Assembly: GCA_035640475.1 (NCBI GenBank)
Contig: DASQWC010000106.1
Span: 1-16,655, forward strand
Length of the DNA: 16,655 bases
Direction: 5' to 3'
From: DASQWC01 sp035640475
GTDB lineage: Bacteria > Actinomycetota > JAICYB01
Each line of letters begins with the position of its first letter. The first letter of the stretch is position 1. The notes beneath the pieces were generated by a model. The model saw only the letters and a program-made list of their open reading frames with translations, searched no databases and was not told where the DNA came from. Positions 1 to 6,827 of this stretch are shown piece by piece. The translations under genes and the position numbers were made by a program.

Positions 1-1082
1 ACCCAGCCCACGCCGATCGAGCCGCGGAGCTGCGCATGCGGAACGTTGTTGATGAGGAACGCCGACGGAGCGTCGGCGCTCGTGAGCCCGTATCGCGGCC
101 GGTAGCCCTGACTCTCCGCCTGCTGCATCCACGCGAAGGCCACCAGTCCGCTGTCGTCGATGATCAGCACGTGGGTGACGCCGTTGCTCCGGAAGCGCAG
201 GACGCCGGCCGAGATGTCCTCGGGCTTCGTCAGGACGGCCTCGCCGCCGAACGTGATCTTCCGCGCGGCGAGCTCCGGCTTCACGACTTCCTCGACGACC
301 CGCTGCATCGCGTCGTCCTCGAGCCGCACGACGCCGACCTTCGCTTTCGCAGCGAAGAACTGCCGGCGCGCCAAGCCGTCGATCCAGAACTTCGCAATCC
401 GCGAGCCGTTCGGTGCGCCGGGCATCGAAAATGTCTGCGCCGTGTCCGTCATGACCTTCTCGTCGAAGTAGAAGGCGACGACGTCCTGGACCATGGGCGT
501 CCCTTTCTTCTGCATGCAGTACGCCAGCGTCGAACCAGTCGGCGCGGAGCTGACCGCCGCAAAGACCTTCGAGTCCTCCGTCCAGGACGTGCACGCGGCT
601 TCCTGCTGCGCCTTGGACTGCGTGATGTTGGCGACGTCGTACGGATAGTAGAAGGGGGCGACCTTCCGGCCGGCGATCCCGCCGTGCTCGTTGACGTACC
701 GGAAGACGGCGTCGTACATGCCCTTGTGGTCGCCTGCGCTCACGCCGCCGATGCCGAACGCGGCGGTGAACGCGTCGTCGTTCTCGACGTAACGAGCGCC
801 GAGCTTGATCGTCGTGGCGTCGACGCCTCGCGTCTCGGGAACGACGACGGGACCTGTTCCCGGTCGCAGCGTCGATCCCCCGGCCCCCGAGCTCACACTG
901 GGGCCCGAAGCCGCGCCCTGCGACCGCGCCTCACCGCGCGAGCGCTGCGCAGCCGCTGCGGCCGCCGTTGCGCGTTCGGATGCATCGGCCGCCTTGTCCG
1001 CCGCGAGGTCCGAACGCTTGGTCGTCGAAGAGCAGGAAGCCACGAACAGGACCGCCATCAGGCTCGCCAGCGCCCGGTGCAT
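1..1082 (-). CDS. Liv-type ABC transporter substrate-binding lipoprotein (SBP1), C-terminus cut by window edge
   Basis: Periplasmic-binding-fold receptor of the branched-chain amino acid (LivK/ANF receptor-like) family, expected to be an extracytoplasmic, lipid-anchored ligand-capture protein; the ligand cannot be read from sequence. The minus strand stays open from the ATG at 1082 to the window edge (360 codons, no stop). It starts with a 16-residue signal and lipobox VASC (Cys17), then an Ala/Ser/Gly-rich tether to about residue 86, then the mature fold opening with VDATTIKLG. GGIAGRKVAPFYYPYD and GVTHVLIIDD match the same positions of SBP2 at 2898-4430, so the two are paralogues. GGGGAGGG lies just upstream of ATG 1082, which is why I chose it. 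An in-frame ATG at 1127 would add 15 residues but has no Shine-Dalgarno. It is divergent from the CocE-like gene, 67 bp apart. Family call firm; substrate unknown. Confidence 0.88.
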   Translation of the reverse strand, partial: MHRALASLMAVLFVASCSSTTKRSDLAADKAADASERATAAAAAAQRSRGEARSQGAASGPSVSSGAGGSTLRPGTGPVVVPETRGVDATTIKLGARYVENDDAFTAAFGIGGVSAGDHKGMYDAVFRYVNEHGGIAGRKVAPFYYPYDVANITQSKAQQEAACTSWTEDSKVFAAVSSAPTGSTLAYCMQKKGTPMVQDVVAFYFDEKVMTDTAQTFSMPGAPNGSRIAKFWIDGLARRQFFAAKAKVGVVRLEDDAMQRVVEEVVKPELAARKITFGGEAVLTKPEDISAGVLRFRSNGVTHVLIIDDSGLVAFAWMQQAESQGYRPRYGLTSADAPSAFLINNVPHAQLRGSIGVGW

Positions 1083-1115
1083 CCGCCCTCCCCGGCTTGT
1101 CCGGATCACTCCCAG

Positions 1116-1122
1116 TATGTTA
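1116..1122. promoter_or_regulatory. Candidate overlapping divergent -10 elements between SBP1 and the CocE-like gene
   Basis: TATGTTA reads as a -10-like TATGTT on the plus strand and TAACAT on the minus strand. On each side the start point would fall a few bases downstream, followed by a strong Shine-Dalgarno (plus: GGGGAGGG at 1135-1142 before ATG 1150; minus: GGGGAGGG before ATG 1082). No convincing -35 box is visible on either strand. If real, the two genes would compete for one promoter core. This is inference from spacing only. Confidence 0.35.
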
Positions 1123-1134
1123 ACCATCACTAAC
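1119..1134. promoter_or_regulatory. Imperfect palindrome GTTA-N8-TAAC, candidate operator (copy 1)
   Basis: The 16 bases have inverted GTTA/TAAC ends and lie in the 67-bp divergent spacer, overlapping the -10 candidate. A closely similar site lies at 4413-4428 at the start of SBP2; both fit GTTAAYCRTCRYYAAC, and every difference between them is a transition. Position and symmetry suggest a binding site for a regulator of both binding-protein genes, but no regulator gene is in the window. Confidence 0.4.
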
Positions 1135-1149
1135 GGGGAGGGAAAGTCC

Positions 1150-2895
1150 ATGGCCCACGGCATTCGCATCGAGCGGGACATCGAGATGCAGACCCGCGAC
1201 GGCGTGACCCTGCGTGCCGACGTCGTGCGGCCCGAGATCCAAAGCAAGGTTCCCGCCATCGTGTCGCGCACGCCCTACGAGAAGACCGCACAGTTCTCGA
1301 TGAACACGTACTGCCCGCCCTACATCGCCGCACAAGCCGGATACGCCTACGTCGTCCAGGACATCCGAGGCCGGTACGCGTCGGAGGGCGAGTGGGACTT
1401 CGTCAACCTGAAGGAAGCCAACGTCGACGACGGCTACGACACGATCGAGTGGGTGGCGTCACAGGACTGGTGCGACGGCAACGTCACCATGGCCGGCGGC
1501 TCGTACGTCGGCGTCACGCAGATCTCGGCTGCGCTTGCCGACCCGCCCCACCTCAAAGCGATTGCACCGTCGTTGCTCGGCATCTCCCCGAGCCGGTCGC
1601 TGGCCCACACGCTCCCGCTCGAATCGATGACCGTCGGGTGGATGGCGGGACTCGCCGTCGACCGCCTTCTCAAGCTGCTGCCGACCGGCGAGGCCAACCC
1701 GGCCGATCTCATGAAAGCCCTCGAGGCGATGACCCACCCGGAGCGCACGGCGGCAGCGATGCCGCTCAACGACCTGCTCGTCCTCGAGTCCATCGGCTTG
1801 CCGCAATACGGCGAGGTCGACCAGCTCGTATCGAACACCGCTTCCGACTTCGGTCTCGAGCGGATCAAGGTCCCCGCGCTGTGGACGTCCGGCTGGTACG
1901 ACAACGCCGGAGGCGCCGAGTCGTTCTGCGAGATGCGGTCCAAAGCCGCGACCGAGCTGGCGCGGTCCGAGTCGTGCGTCCTGCTCGGGGCGTGGACGCA
2001 CAACTACGCGCTGCCCTTCGTCGGCGCACTCGGCCTCGGTGCGCTGGGCTCGGCGCAGGGCGCCGGTGTGCCGCAACTCCATCTGCGTTTCTACGACCGG
2101 CACCTGCGCGGCGCCGACCACCACATCGCTCCGGTCCGCTACTTCGTCATGGGAGCCAAGACTTGGCGCGAGGCCGACGACTGGCCGATTCCGGGAACCG
2201 AGTTCCGCCGCTACTTCCTTCGGTCCAACGGACATGCGAACTCCGTCGCCGGCGATGGACGCCTCAGTCTGGATGCCCCCGCCGCCGGCGAGTCGCCGGA
2301 CGCCTTCCTGTACGACCCGGCCGACCCGGTTCCGTCGTGGGGGTTCCGGGTCATGTACACCGGCGGCACGACGGTCGCCGGGCCCTTCGAGCAGACTCGT
2401 GTCGAAAAGCGGAACGACGTGCTCGTCTACACCTCGGAGCCGTTCGCCGAGCCGACCGAGGTCGTCGGCGACATCGATCTGCACCTGTTCATCTCGTCGA
2501 GCGCGCCGGACACCGACTTCGTCGCGAAGCTCTGCGTGGTCTGGCCGGACGGAACGTCGATCAACCTCGCCGACGGAGCGCTGCGCACTCGCCGCCGCAA
2601 CGGCCCCGGCACCGACGAGCTCCTCGAGCCCGGCCGCGTCACACCGCTGACCGTCGAGCTCGGCCCGACGGGCTACCTCTTCGAACCGGGCATGCGGCTG
2701 CGCATCCAAGTCACTTCGAGCGCCTTCCCGCACCTGGCGCGCAACACCAATACCGGGAACCCCGTCGAGGAGGACGCGTCGGGCATGGTCGCGACGAACA
2801 CCGTCTTCCACGACGCCGAGTTCGCGTCCTACGTTGTGATCCCGGTGCAGCCGGAGCCGCCACCGATGGCGCCGATGACGCACCTGTTCGGCTAG
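1150..2895 (+). CDS. CocE/NonD-family serine hydrolase (X-Pro dipeptidyl-peptidase S15-like)
   Basis: A 581-residue alpha/beta hydrolase of the CocE/S15 family, which hydrolyses acyl esters, alpha-amino acid esters or X-Pro peptides; the substrate here is unknown. All family hallmarks are in order: RTPYEK with oxyanion Tyr43, nucleophile Ser118 in GGSYVG, Asp251 in GWYDNA, and His284 in AWTHNY. These positions are close to those I remember for cocaine esterase (Tyr44, Ser117, Asp259, His287; 574 aa). After about residue 340 comes the C-terminal jelly-roll domain, introduced by FVMGAKTWREADDWP. There is no signal peptide, so it is probably cytoplasmic. ATG 1150 is preceded by GGGGAGGGA at good spacing; upstream in-frame starts lack this. 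It ends 2 bp before the convergent stop of SBP2. Flanking binding lipoproteins suggest it may process an imported ester or peptide, which is inference. Confidence 0.93.
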   Translation: MAHGIRIERDIEMQTRDGVTLRADVVRPEIQSKVPAIVSRTPYEKTAQFSMNTYCPPYIAAQAGYAYVVQDIRGRYASEGEWDFVNLKEANVDDGYDTIEWVASQDWCDGNVTMAGGSYVGVTQISAALADPPHLKAIAPSLLGISPSRSLAHTLPLESMTVGWMAGLAVDRLLKLLPTGEANPADLMKALEAMTHPERTAAAMPLNDLLVLESIGLPQYGEVDQLVSNTASDFGLERIKVPALWTSGWYDNAGGAESFCEMRSKAATELARSESCVLLGAWTHNYALPFVGALGLGALGSAQGAGVPQLHLRFYDRHLRGADHHIAPVRYFVMGAKTWREADDWPIPGTEFRRYFLRSNGHANSVAGDGRLSLDAPAAGESPDAFLYDPADPVPSWGFRVMYTGGTTVAGPFEQTRVEKRNDVLVYTSEPFAEPTEVVGDIDLHLFISSSAPDTDFVAKLCVVWPDGTSINLADGALRTRRRNGPGTDELLEPGRVTPLTVELGPTGYLFEPGMRLRIQVTSSAFPHLARNTNTGNPVEEDASGMVATNTVFHDAEFASYVVIPVQPEPPPMAPMTHLFG

Positions 2896-2897
2896 GA

Positions 2898-4430
2898 CTA
2901 CCCCGCCGAGTGGGAGCCGCCTGAGTAGTAGAAACAGCCGTCCGCATTCGGGCACGGCTTGGGGTCGTAGCGCAGCAGCCGCCATTCGCGCGCGCCGTCG
3001 GTGCGTCCGGTCGCGAAACGCGTCGCCCAGGTGTACGGCGAGTCGTAGCTCTCGCCGAGCTTTTCTGCCGCGGCGAGCAATCCCTCCGGCGTGATGTCGT
3101 TCGTCTTGGCAAACGCTTTGTTGAGGAAGAACAGGTTGTCGCAATGGGTGCTCGCGTAGAGCCGCTGCGGGTTCGGGTAGCCGTTGGCGGCAATCACCTT
3201 CAGGCAGTCCGTAAACGTATTCGCCTTCTCCGCGCGGGGGTCCTGCTGGGGCAGATGGACGTCCTGGCCCGGCAGCCAGCTGATCGCCAGCGCCTTGTTC
3301 AGCTGACTCGGACCGGCCTGCTGCTCGATCGTCCCGGGCAGATTCACGCTCGTGAAGCCGTACCGCGGCCGGAAGCCCTGGTCCTCCGCGATCGTCGTGA
3401 AGAAGAACGGGATGATCGCCGCGTATTCGTCGAAGATGACGTGCGTCACGCCGGCCTGCTGGAAGCGCAGGACGGCGCTCTGGAGCTGCGCGCTCATCTG
3501 ACCGAACTCGCCGACCGATTGCGGCGTGTGGATGACCGCCTCTGAGGTGAGCTTCAGCCCGCGCTTGCGGAACTCGTTGTCCATCAGCTTCTTGATCCGG
3601 CCGAAGACCGGCGCGTCGAAGCGCAGCAAGCCCAGCTTGTATCCGGCCGTGAAGTAGCCGGCGTCCTTCAGGCCGCCGATGTAGACGGGCACCCACCGCT
3701 CGGGCCGCATCCGGCTGGGTTGGTAGAGGTAACGCGCAAACTCGGCGAAGTACTTGCCGTCGTACGGCCACTGGTTCTGCTGGACGAGCGGCGTCTTCCC
3801 TTCCGCCAAGCACGCAAGCAGCGAGTCCGTCTGTCCGACGTGGCCGGAGACGACGGCAAACACCTTTTCGTCTCGCACGAACTTCTCGCAGGCCTGCTGG
3901 GCGAGCGAGTCCCATGTGTCGCTCGACGCGGCGTCGTATTCGAAATAGACGGGGACGATCTTGCGCCCGGCGATCCCGCCGCTCTTGTTGAAGTACTTCA
4001 CGAGCGCGTCGATGATCGAGCGTTCGTTCGTTCCTTCCGCCGAGCCGCCGAAACCGACCGTCGCATACGCGGCGCCGAGGTCGGCCGCGTAGTTGAAGCC
4101 GATCTTGATCGTGTCCTTCGTGACGCCGCGGCCCATCCGGACGGCGCCGCCGCCCTCGACGACCGGCGGTCTGGCGGTTATGGGACTCGGCTCGGAGCCG
4201 GACGAGGCCGCTGCAGATGTCGTTCCTCGTGTGCCCGGAGTCGATGGTGCGTCCGGGGATGCATCCGCCGAAGCAGACGTGTCCTCGGTGACCTCGCCGG
4301 CACTCGCACGATCGGCCGTCTTCGACGTCGAAGAGCATGCGGCGGCCACGAGCAACATGACGGCCGTCCAGACGGCGACGGCCCAAGGACGTCTGTCCCC
4401 TCCCCGCAAGATGTTAATCGTCGTCAACAT
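2898..4430 (-). CDS. Liv-type ABC transporter substrate-binding lipoprotein (SBP2)
   Basis: A 510-residue LivK/ANF-receptor-like binding protein. It has a hydrophobic signal segment (about residues 17-30) ending in lipobox VAAAC (Cys32), then a Ser/Thr/Asp/Pro-rich tether to about residue 100. The mature lobe opens with VTKDTIKIG, followed by GGIAGRKIVPVYFEYD and GVTHVIFDEY. It shares block order and several motifs with SBP1, including GFRPRYGFTS here and GYRPRYGLTS there. The ATG at 4430 is the only start giving a usable signal peptide in this frame, although no Shine-Dalgarno precedes it. A GGGGAGGGG tract lies inside the codons that follow, where the SBP1 ribosome site would be, so the true start is not settled. 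No permease or ATPase adjoins it. The stop is 2 bp from that of the CocE-like gene. Ligand unknown. Confidence 0.9.
   Translation of the reverse strand: MLTTINILRGGDRRPWAVAVWTAVMLLVAAACSSTSKTADRASAGEVTEDTSASADASPDAPSTPGTRGTTSAAASSGSEPSPITARPPVVEGGGAVRMGRGVTKDTIKIGFNYAADLGAAYATVGFGGSAEGTNERSIIDALVKYFNKSGGIAGRKIVPVYFEYDAASSDTWDSLAQQACEKFVRDEKVFAVVSGHVGQTDSLLACLAEGKTPLVQQNQWPYDGKYFAEFARYLYQPSRMRPERWVPVYIGGLKDAGYFTAGYKLGLLRFDAPVFGRIKKLMDNEFRKRGLKLTSEAVIHTPQSVGEFGQMSAQLQSAVLRFQQAGVTHVIFDEYAAIIPFFFTTIAEDQGFRPRYGFTSVNLPGTIEQQAGPSQLNKALAISWLPGQDVHLPQQDPRAEKANTFTDCLKVIAANGYPNPQRLYASTHCDNLFFLNKAFAKTNDITPEGLLAAAEKLGESYDSPYTWATRFATGRTDGAREWRLLRYDPKPCPNADGCFYYSGGSHSAG
4413..4428. promoter_or_regulatory. 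Imperfect palindrome at SBP2 start, candidate operator (copy 2)
   Basis: GTT-N10-AAC matching the site at 1119-1134 in 11 of 16 bases (13 of 18 when the preceding AT is included), with all differences transitions. It overlaps the first codons of SBP2 as annotated. It carries TAACAT on the minus strand at the same relative place as copy 1. Either it is a shared promoter/operator, which would question the SBP2 start, or it is a relic of the duplication that made the two genes. Confidence 0.35.
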
Positions 4431-4460
4431 TCAAAGGAGTGTCAATAGGGACAGCCGCTC

Positions 4461-4489
4461 ATCATCAGGAGTGCGGGGAGCGTTTGCAA
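4461..4489 (-). promoter_or_regulatory. Candidate sigma70-type promoter for SBP2
   Basis: On the minus strand TTGCAA (4489-4484) and GATGAT (4466-4461) are separated by 17 bp, each matching 4 of 6 consensus positions. Transcription would begin near 4454, giving about 24 nt before ATG 4430. The boxes are weak and this is pattern matching only. Confidence 0.3.
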
Positions 4490-4507
4490 AAAGAAGTATC
4501 AGGACCT

Positions 4508-4537
4508 TTGCAGGAAGTCACTGGCGTCGGGCATGAT
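4508..4537 (+). promoter_or_regulatory. Candidate promoter for the NlpC/P60 gene
   Basis: TTGCAG (4508-4513) and CATGAT (4532-4537) are separated by 18 bp. This would start a transcript near 4544 with a leader of roughly 230 nt before ATG 4777. The rest of 4431-4600 shows no ORF, repeat or hairpin that I can support. Confidence 0.25.
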
Positions 4538-4617
4538 GTCGCCGGCTCCTGTAGGGGAGTCGTTCCCTGAGGATTGTGATTCCCCTTGATGACCTGGGTC
4601 TTTAGCTTGCGCTAGTG

Positions 4618-4773
4618 GGGCTAGGTTGCCTCCGAGCGCACCCGAGGAGCCCATTGTCGATTTGCGTTACTGGTGAGGTTTCGGGCATTCTGACCCTTCG
4701 TTGTACGCCCGGGTAGGCATCGAATCTGCCCGCGCGGGCGGGCTAGGGGTCCGGGCAGGGACCTCCGGGGGAA
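4618..4773 (+). promoter_or_regulatory. Structured 5' leader of the NlpC/P60 gene, possible cis-regulatory RNA
   Basis: Non-coding leader with several foldable blocks. Stem 1 pairs 4618-4622 with 4648-4652, and 4629-4632 with 4644-4647, continuous on the 3' side. Stem A pairs 4706-4711 with 4735-4740 and, inside it, 4716-4719 with 4727-4730. Stem B pairs CTGCCCG (4726-4732) with CGGGCAG (4752-4758). Stem C pairs 4746-4752 with 4759-4765, with one G-U, directly before the ribosome site GGGGGAA (4767-4773). B excludes both A and C, as a switch would require. Actinobacterial wall-hydrolase genes often carry c-di-AMP (ydaO-type) riboswitches, but I cannot find the conserved blocks of that class, so the class is left open. 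Confidence 0.4.
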
Positions 4774-4776
4774 GCG

Positions 4777-5565
4777 ATGAGTCGGGCAGGCATCACAGAA
4801 GGTCTACAAACGCTCGTCCGGGCACTGGACGACATCCGCGGACAGCTCAACAAGCTCACTCCGTTGCTGGACCGGGCGCGCATCGTCGGACTGTACATCC
4901 GTCAGGCCTTGGAGCAGCTGCCGTTCGCTCCGCGTGGAAGTGCGCCGGCGCTCGCGCTGTCGGTCTCGACGCTTGTCATCGGCGTCGCGCTCGTTCTGGT
5001 GCGGACGGGCGGCCCGACCGAACCGGTCTTCGACGAGCAGTACCTCGCCGCCGGGGCTTCGGTTTCGATGCAGGCCTTCGAGCTCCCGCCGCTTCCGACG
5101 GCCGCGCCGCAGATCAGGCCGGCGGCGTCACCGAGCCAGCCGATCACCCGCGTTGTCTTCCCCACCTCGCGTCTGACGAGGTCGCAGGGGATCCGAGCAG
5201 CGGTTTCGACCGCACACAAGCTCATCGGCAAGCCATACCGCTGGGGAGCGTCCGGGCCGAACGCATTCGACTGCTCGGGACTCACGTCGTTCGTTTGGCG
5301 GGCGGCCGGTCTCCACCTTCCGCACAGCTCGGTCGGGCAATACAACTCCCTGCCCCGCGTCTCGCTTTCCAACCTGCAGCCCGGCGACATCCTGTTCTCC
5401 AGGTGGCACGGCGGCGGTCACGTCGGCATCTACATCGGCGGCGGCCGCATGATCAGCGCGCCGCAGACGGGCAGGCGCGTCGAGATCTCTGCCCTTCGGG
5501 GTCACACGATCGGCGCCGTCCGTCCCGCGCTCCTGCTGCGCGAGGACCAAGGCGAGCAGAGCTAG
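4777..5565 (+). CDS. Membrane-anchored NlpC/P60 peptidoglycan endopeptidase
   Basis: A 262-residue cell-wall hydrolase that should cut peptide stems of peptidoglycan outside the membrane. Residues 1-55 form a helical N-terminus (GLQTLVRALDDIRGQLNKL); one transmembrane segment lies at about 57-75, then a Pro/Ala-rich linker to about 135. The NlpC/P60 domain follows at about 138-255: KPYRWGASGPNAFDCSGL carries nucleophile Cys166, HVGIYIG carries His215, and PQTG near 230 is where the third polar residue normally sits. With a short cytoplasmic N-terminus and one membrane span, it is probably a type II anchored enzyme rather than a secreted one. ATG 4777 follows GGGGGAA closely. It stands alone on its strand with a long leader, and its stop overlaps the convergent beta-lactamase-type gene. 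Role in division or wall turnover is inferred from the family. Confidence 0.9.
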   Translation: MSRAGITEGLQTLVRALDDIRGQLNKLTPLLDRARIVGLYIRQALEQLPFAPRGSAPALALSVSTLVIGVALVLVRTGGPTEPVFDEQYLAAGASVSMQAFELPPLPTAAPQIRPAASPSQPITRVVFPTSRLTRSQGIRAAVSTAHKLIGKPYRWGASGPNAFDCSGLTSFVWRAAGLHLPHSSVGQYNSLPRVSLSNLQPGDILFSRWHGGGHVGIYIGGGRMISAPQTGRRVEISALRGHTIGAVRPALLLREDQGEQS

Positions 5566-6776
5566 CCGGCTGAATCGACTAAGGCCGCGTTCACTACCCA
5601 GCGCAGCTGGGGCCTGATCGGGAACGACCCGGACGGGAAGAGCTGGGTCATCATCACGACCGTGACCTCTTCCAGCGGGTCCACCCAGAAGGTGGTCGAG
5701 GCCGCGCCGCCCCACATGTACTCGCCGTGGGAGGCGAGCGACCGGTTCGCCGGCGGGTCGATGACGACGCCGAAGCCGAGCCCGAAGCCGACGCCGGGCA
5801 TGGCCGTCTCCGACGCGCCCTCCCCGCCCATCGTCTGGAGATCGACGCCGCCGGGCAGGTGGTTCATCGTCATGTAGTCGAGGGTCTTTCGTCCGATGAT
5901 GCGCTTGCCGTTTAGTTCGCCGCCGCGAACGAGTGCCGTTACGAAGCGCTGGTAGTCGTCGATGGTCCCGACCAGTCCGCCGGCTCCCGACAGCAGCTTC
6001 GGTGGCTTGAGGTAGCTGCCCGGGAACGGCTTGAGTTCCTTGTTCTCCCGCGTGTAGCACTGCGCGAAGCGGTCGTGCTTGTCCTCGGGCACCCAGAACG
6101 CCGTGTCGGTCATTCCCAGCGGACCGAAGATGTTCTCCTCGAGATAGACGTCGAGGGCGCGGCCGCTCACCACTTCCACGACCCGGCCGACGACGTCGGT
6201 GGCGGCGCTGTACAGCCACTTGGTGCCGGGATGGAAGGCCAGCGGCAGCGAGGCGAGTGTGTCGCAATACTCCTCGAGGTTGAGCTCCCGGAACCCGAAG
6301 CCCAGACCGGCCTTCCTGTAGATCGAGCCGACCGTGCCGGGTTGGAACCCGGTGGACAGACCGGACGTGTGCGTGAGGATGTCGTGGATCGTGACCGGAC
6401 GGCTGGGCTCCTCGGTCGTGTAGTCGTCCGGCGCTCCGGAGACGTACACACTCGCGCCGGCGAAAGACGGGATATAGCGGCTCACGGGATTGTGGAGCAG
6501 GACCTCACCCTTCTCGACGAGCTGCATGAGCGCGATCGATGCGATCGGCTTTGTCATCGAGTAGATGCGGAAGATCGTGTCGTCTTCGAGCTTGCGGCCG
6601 GACTCGATGTCGGCCATGCCGTAGACGTCACGGAAGACGATCTCTCCGCGTCGGGCCACGATGACCGACGTGCCCGGGAGCTTTCCCTCATCGACGTACC
6701 AGTGGCAGAGGTCGGCGACGCGCTCGAGTCGTTCGGAGTCGAAGCCGAGGTCCTCAGGACGCACGGCGACGATCAT
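5562..6776 (-). CDS. Serine hydrolase, class C beta-lactamase/esterase EstB type
   Basis: A 404-residue member of the beta-lactamase/penicillin-binding-like serine hydrolase family (Pfam Beta-lactamase). Family members include esterases, D-aminopeptidases and AmpC, and most environmental ones are esterases. Catalytic motifs: S73-M-T-K76 (SxxK), Y189-S-A (Tyr motif), and H350-G-E with WGG at 355-357 in place of KTG. The family block LTHTSGL lies at 134-140. No signal peptide is seen, which argues against a secreted antibiotic-resistance enzyme and for an intracellular esterase. ATG 6776 is preceded by GGTGAG. The frame stays open upstream to 7073, but that part overlaps the divergent isomerase and does not resemble the family. 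Its stop shares CTAG (5562-5565) with the NlpC gene stop. Exact substrate unknown. Confidence 0.92.
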   Translation of the reverse strand: MIVAVRPEDLGFDSERLERVADLCHWYVDEGKLPGTSVIVARRGEIVFRDVYGMADIESGRKLEDDTIFRIYSMTKPIASIALMQLVEKGEVLLHNPVSRYIPSFAGASVYVSGAPDDYTTEEPSRPVTIHDILTHTSGLSTGFQPGTVGSIYRKAGLGFGFRELNLEEYCDTLASLPLAFHPGTKWLYSAATDVVGRVVEVVSGRALDVYLEENIFGPLGMTDTAFWVPEDKHDRFAQCYTRENKELKPFPGSYLKPPKLLSGAGGLVGTIDDYQRFVTALVRGGELNGKRIIGRKTLDYMTMNHLPGGVDLQTMGGEGASETAMPGVGFGLGFGVVIDPPANRSLASHGEYMWGGAASTTFWVDPLEEVTVVMMTQLFPSGSFPIRPQLRWVVNAALVDSAG

Positions 6777-6827
6777 TGCACACTCACCAAGTCGCGCGAG
6801 GGACAACGCGCGTGCCATGGTCGGTGC

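Noticed and set aside
1392..2924. Open frame of 510 codons on the plus strand inside the CocE-like gene
   Set aside because: Arg/His/Pro-rich shadow; the overlapping frame has all CocE motifs.
1459..4386. Open frame of 975 codons on the minus strand
   Set aside because: It runs through SBP2 and antisense to the CocE-like gene in a shifted frame, is extremely Arg-rich and matches no family; a GC-bias shadow.
4618..4776. Direct call of a c-di-AMP (ydaO-type) riboswitch
   Set aside because: Context fits, but the conserved blocks I remember for that class are not found in the right order; kept only as a structured leader.
5562..6776. Antibiotic-resistance beta-lactamase
   Set aside because: No signal peptide and an HGE motif instead of KTG point to an esterase-type member of the family.
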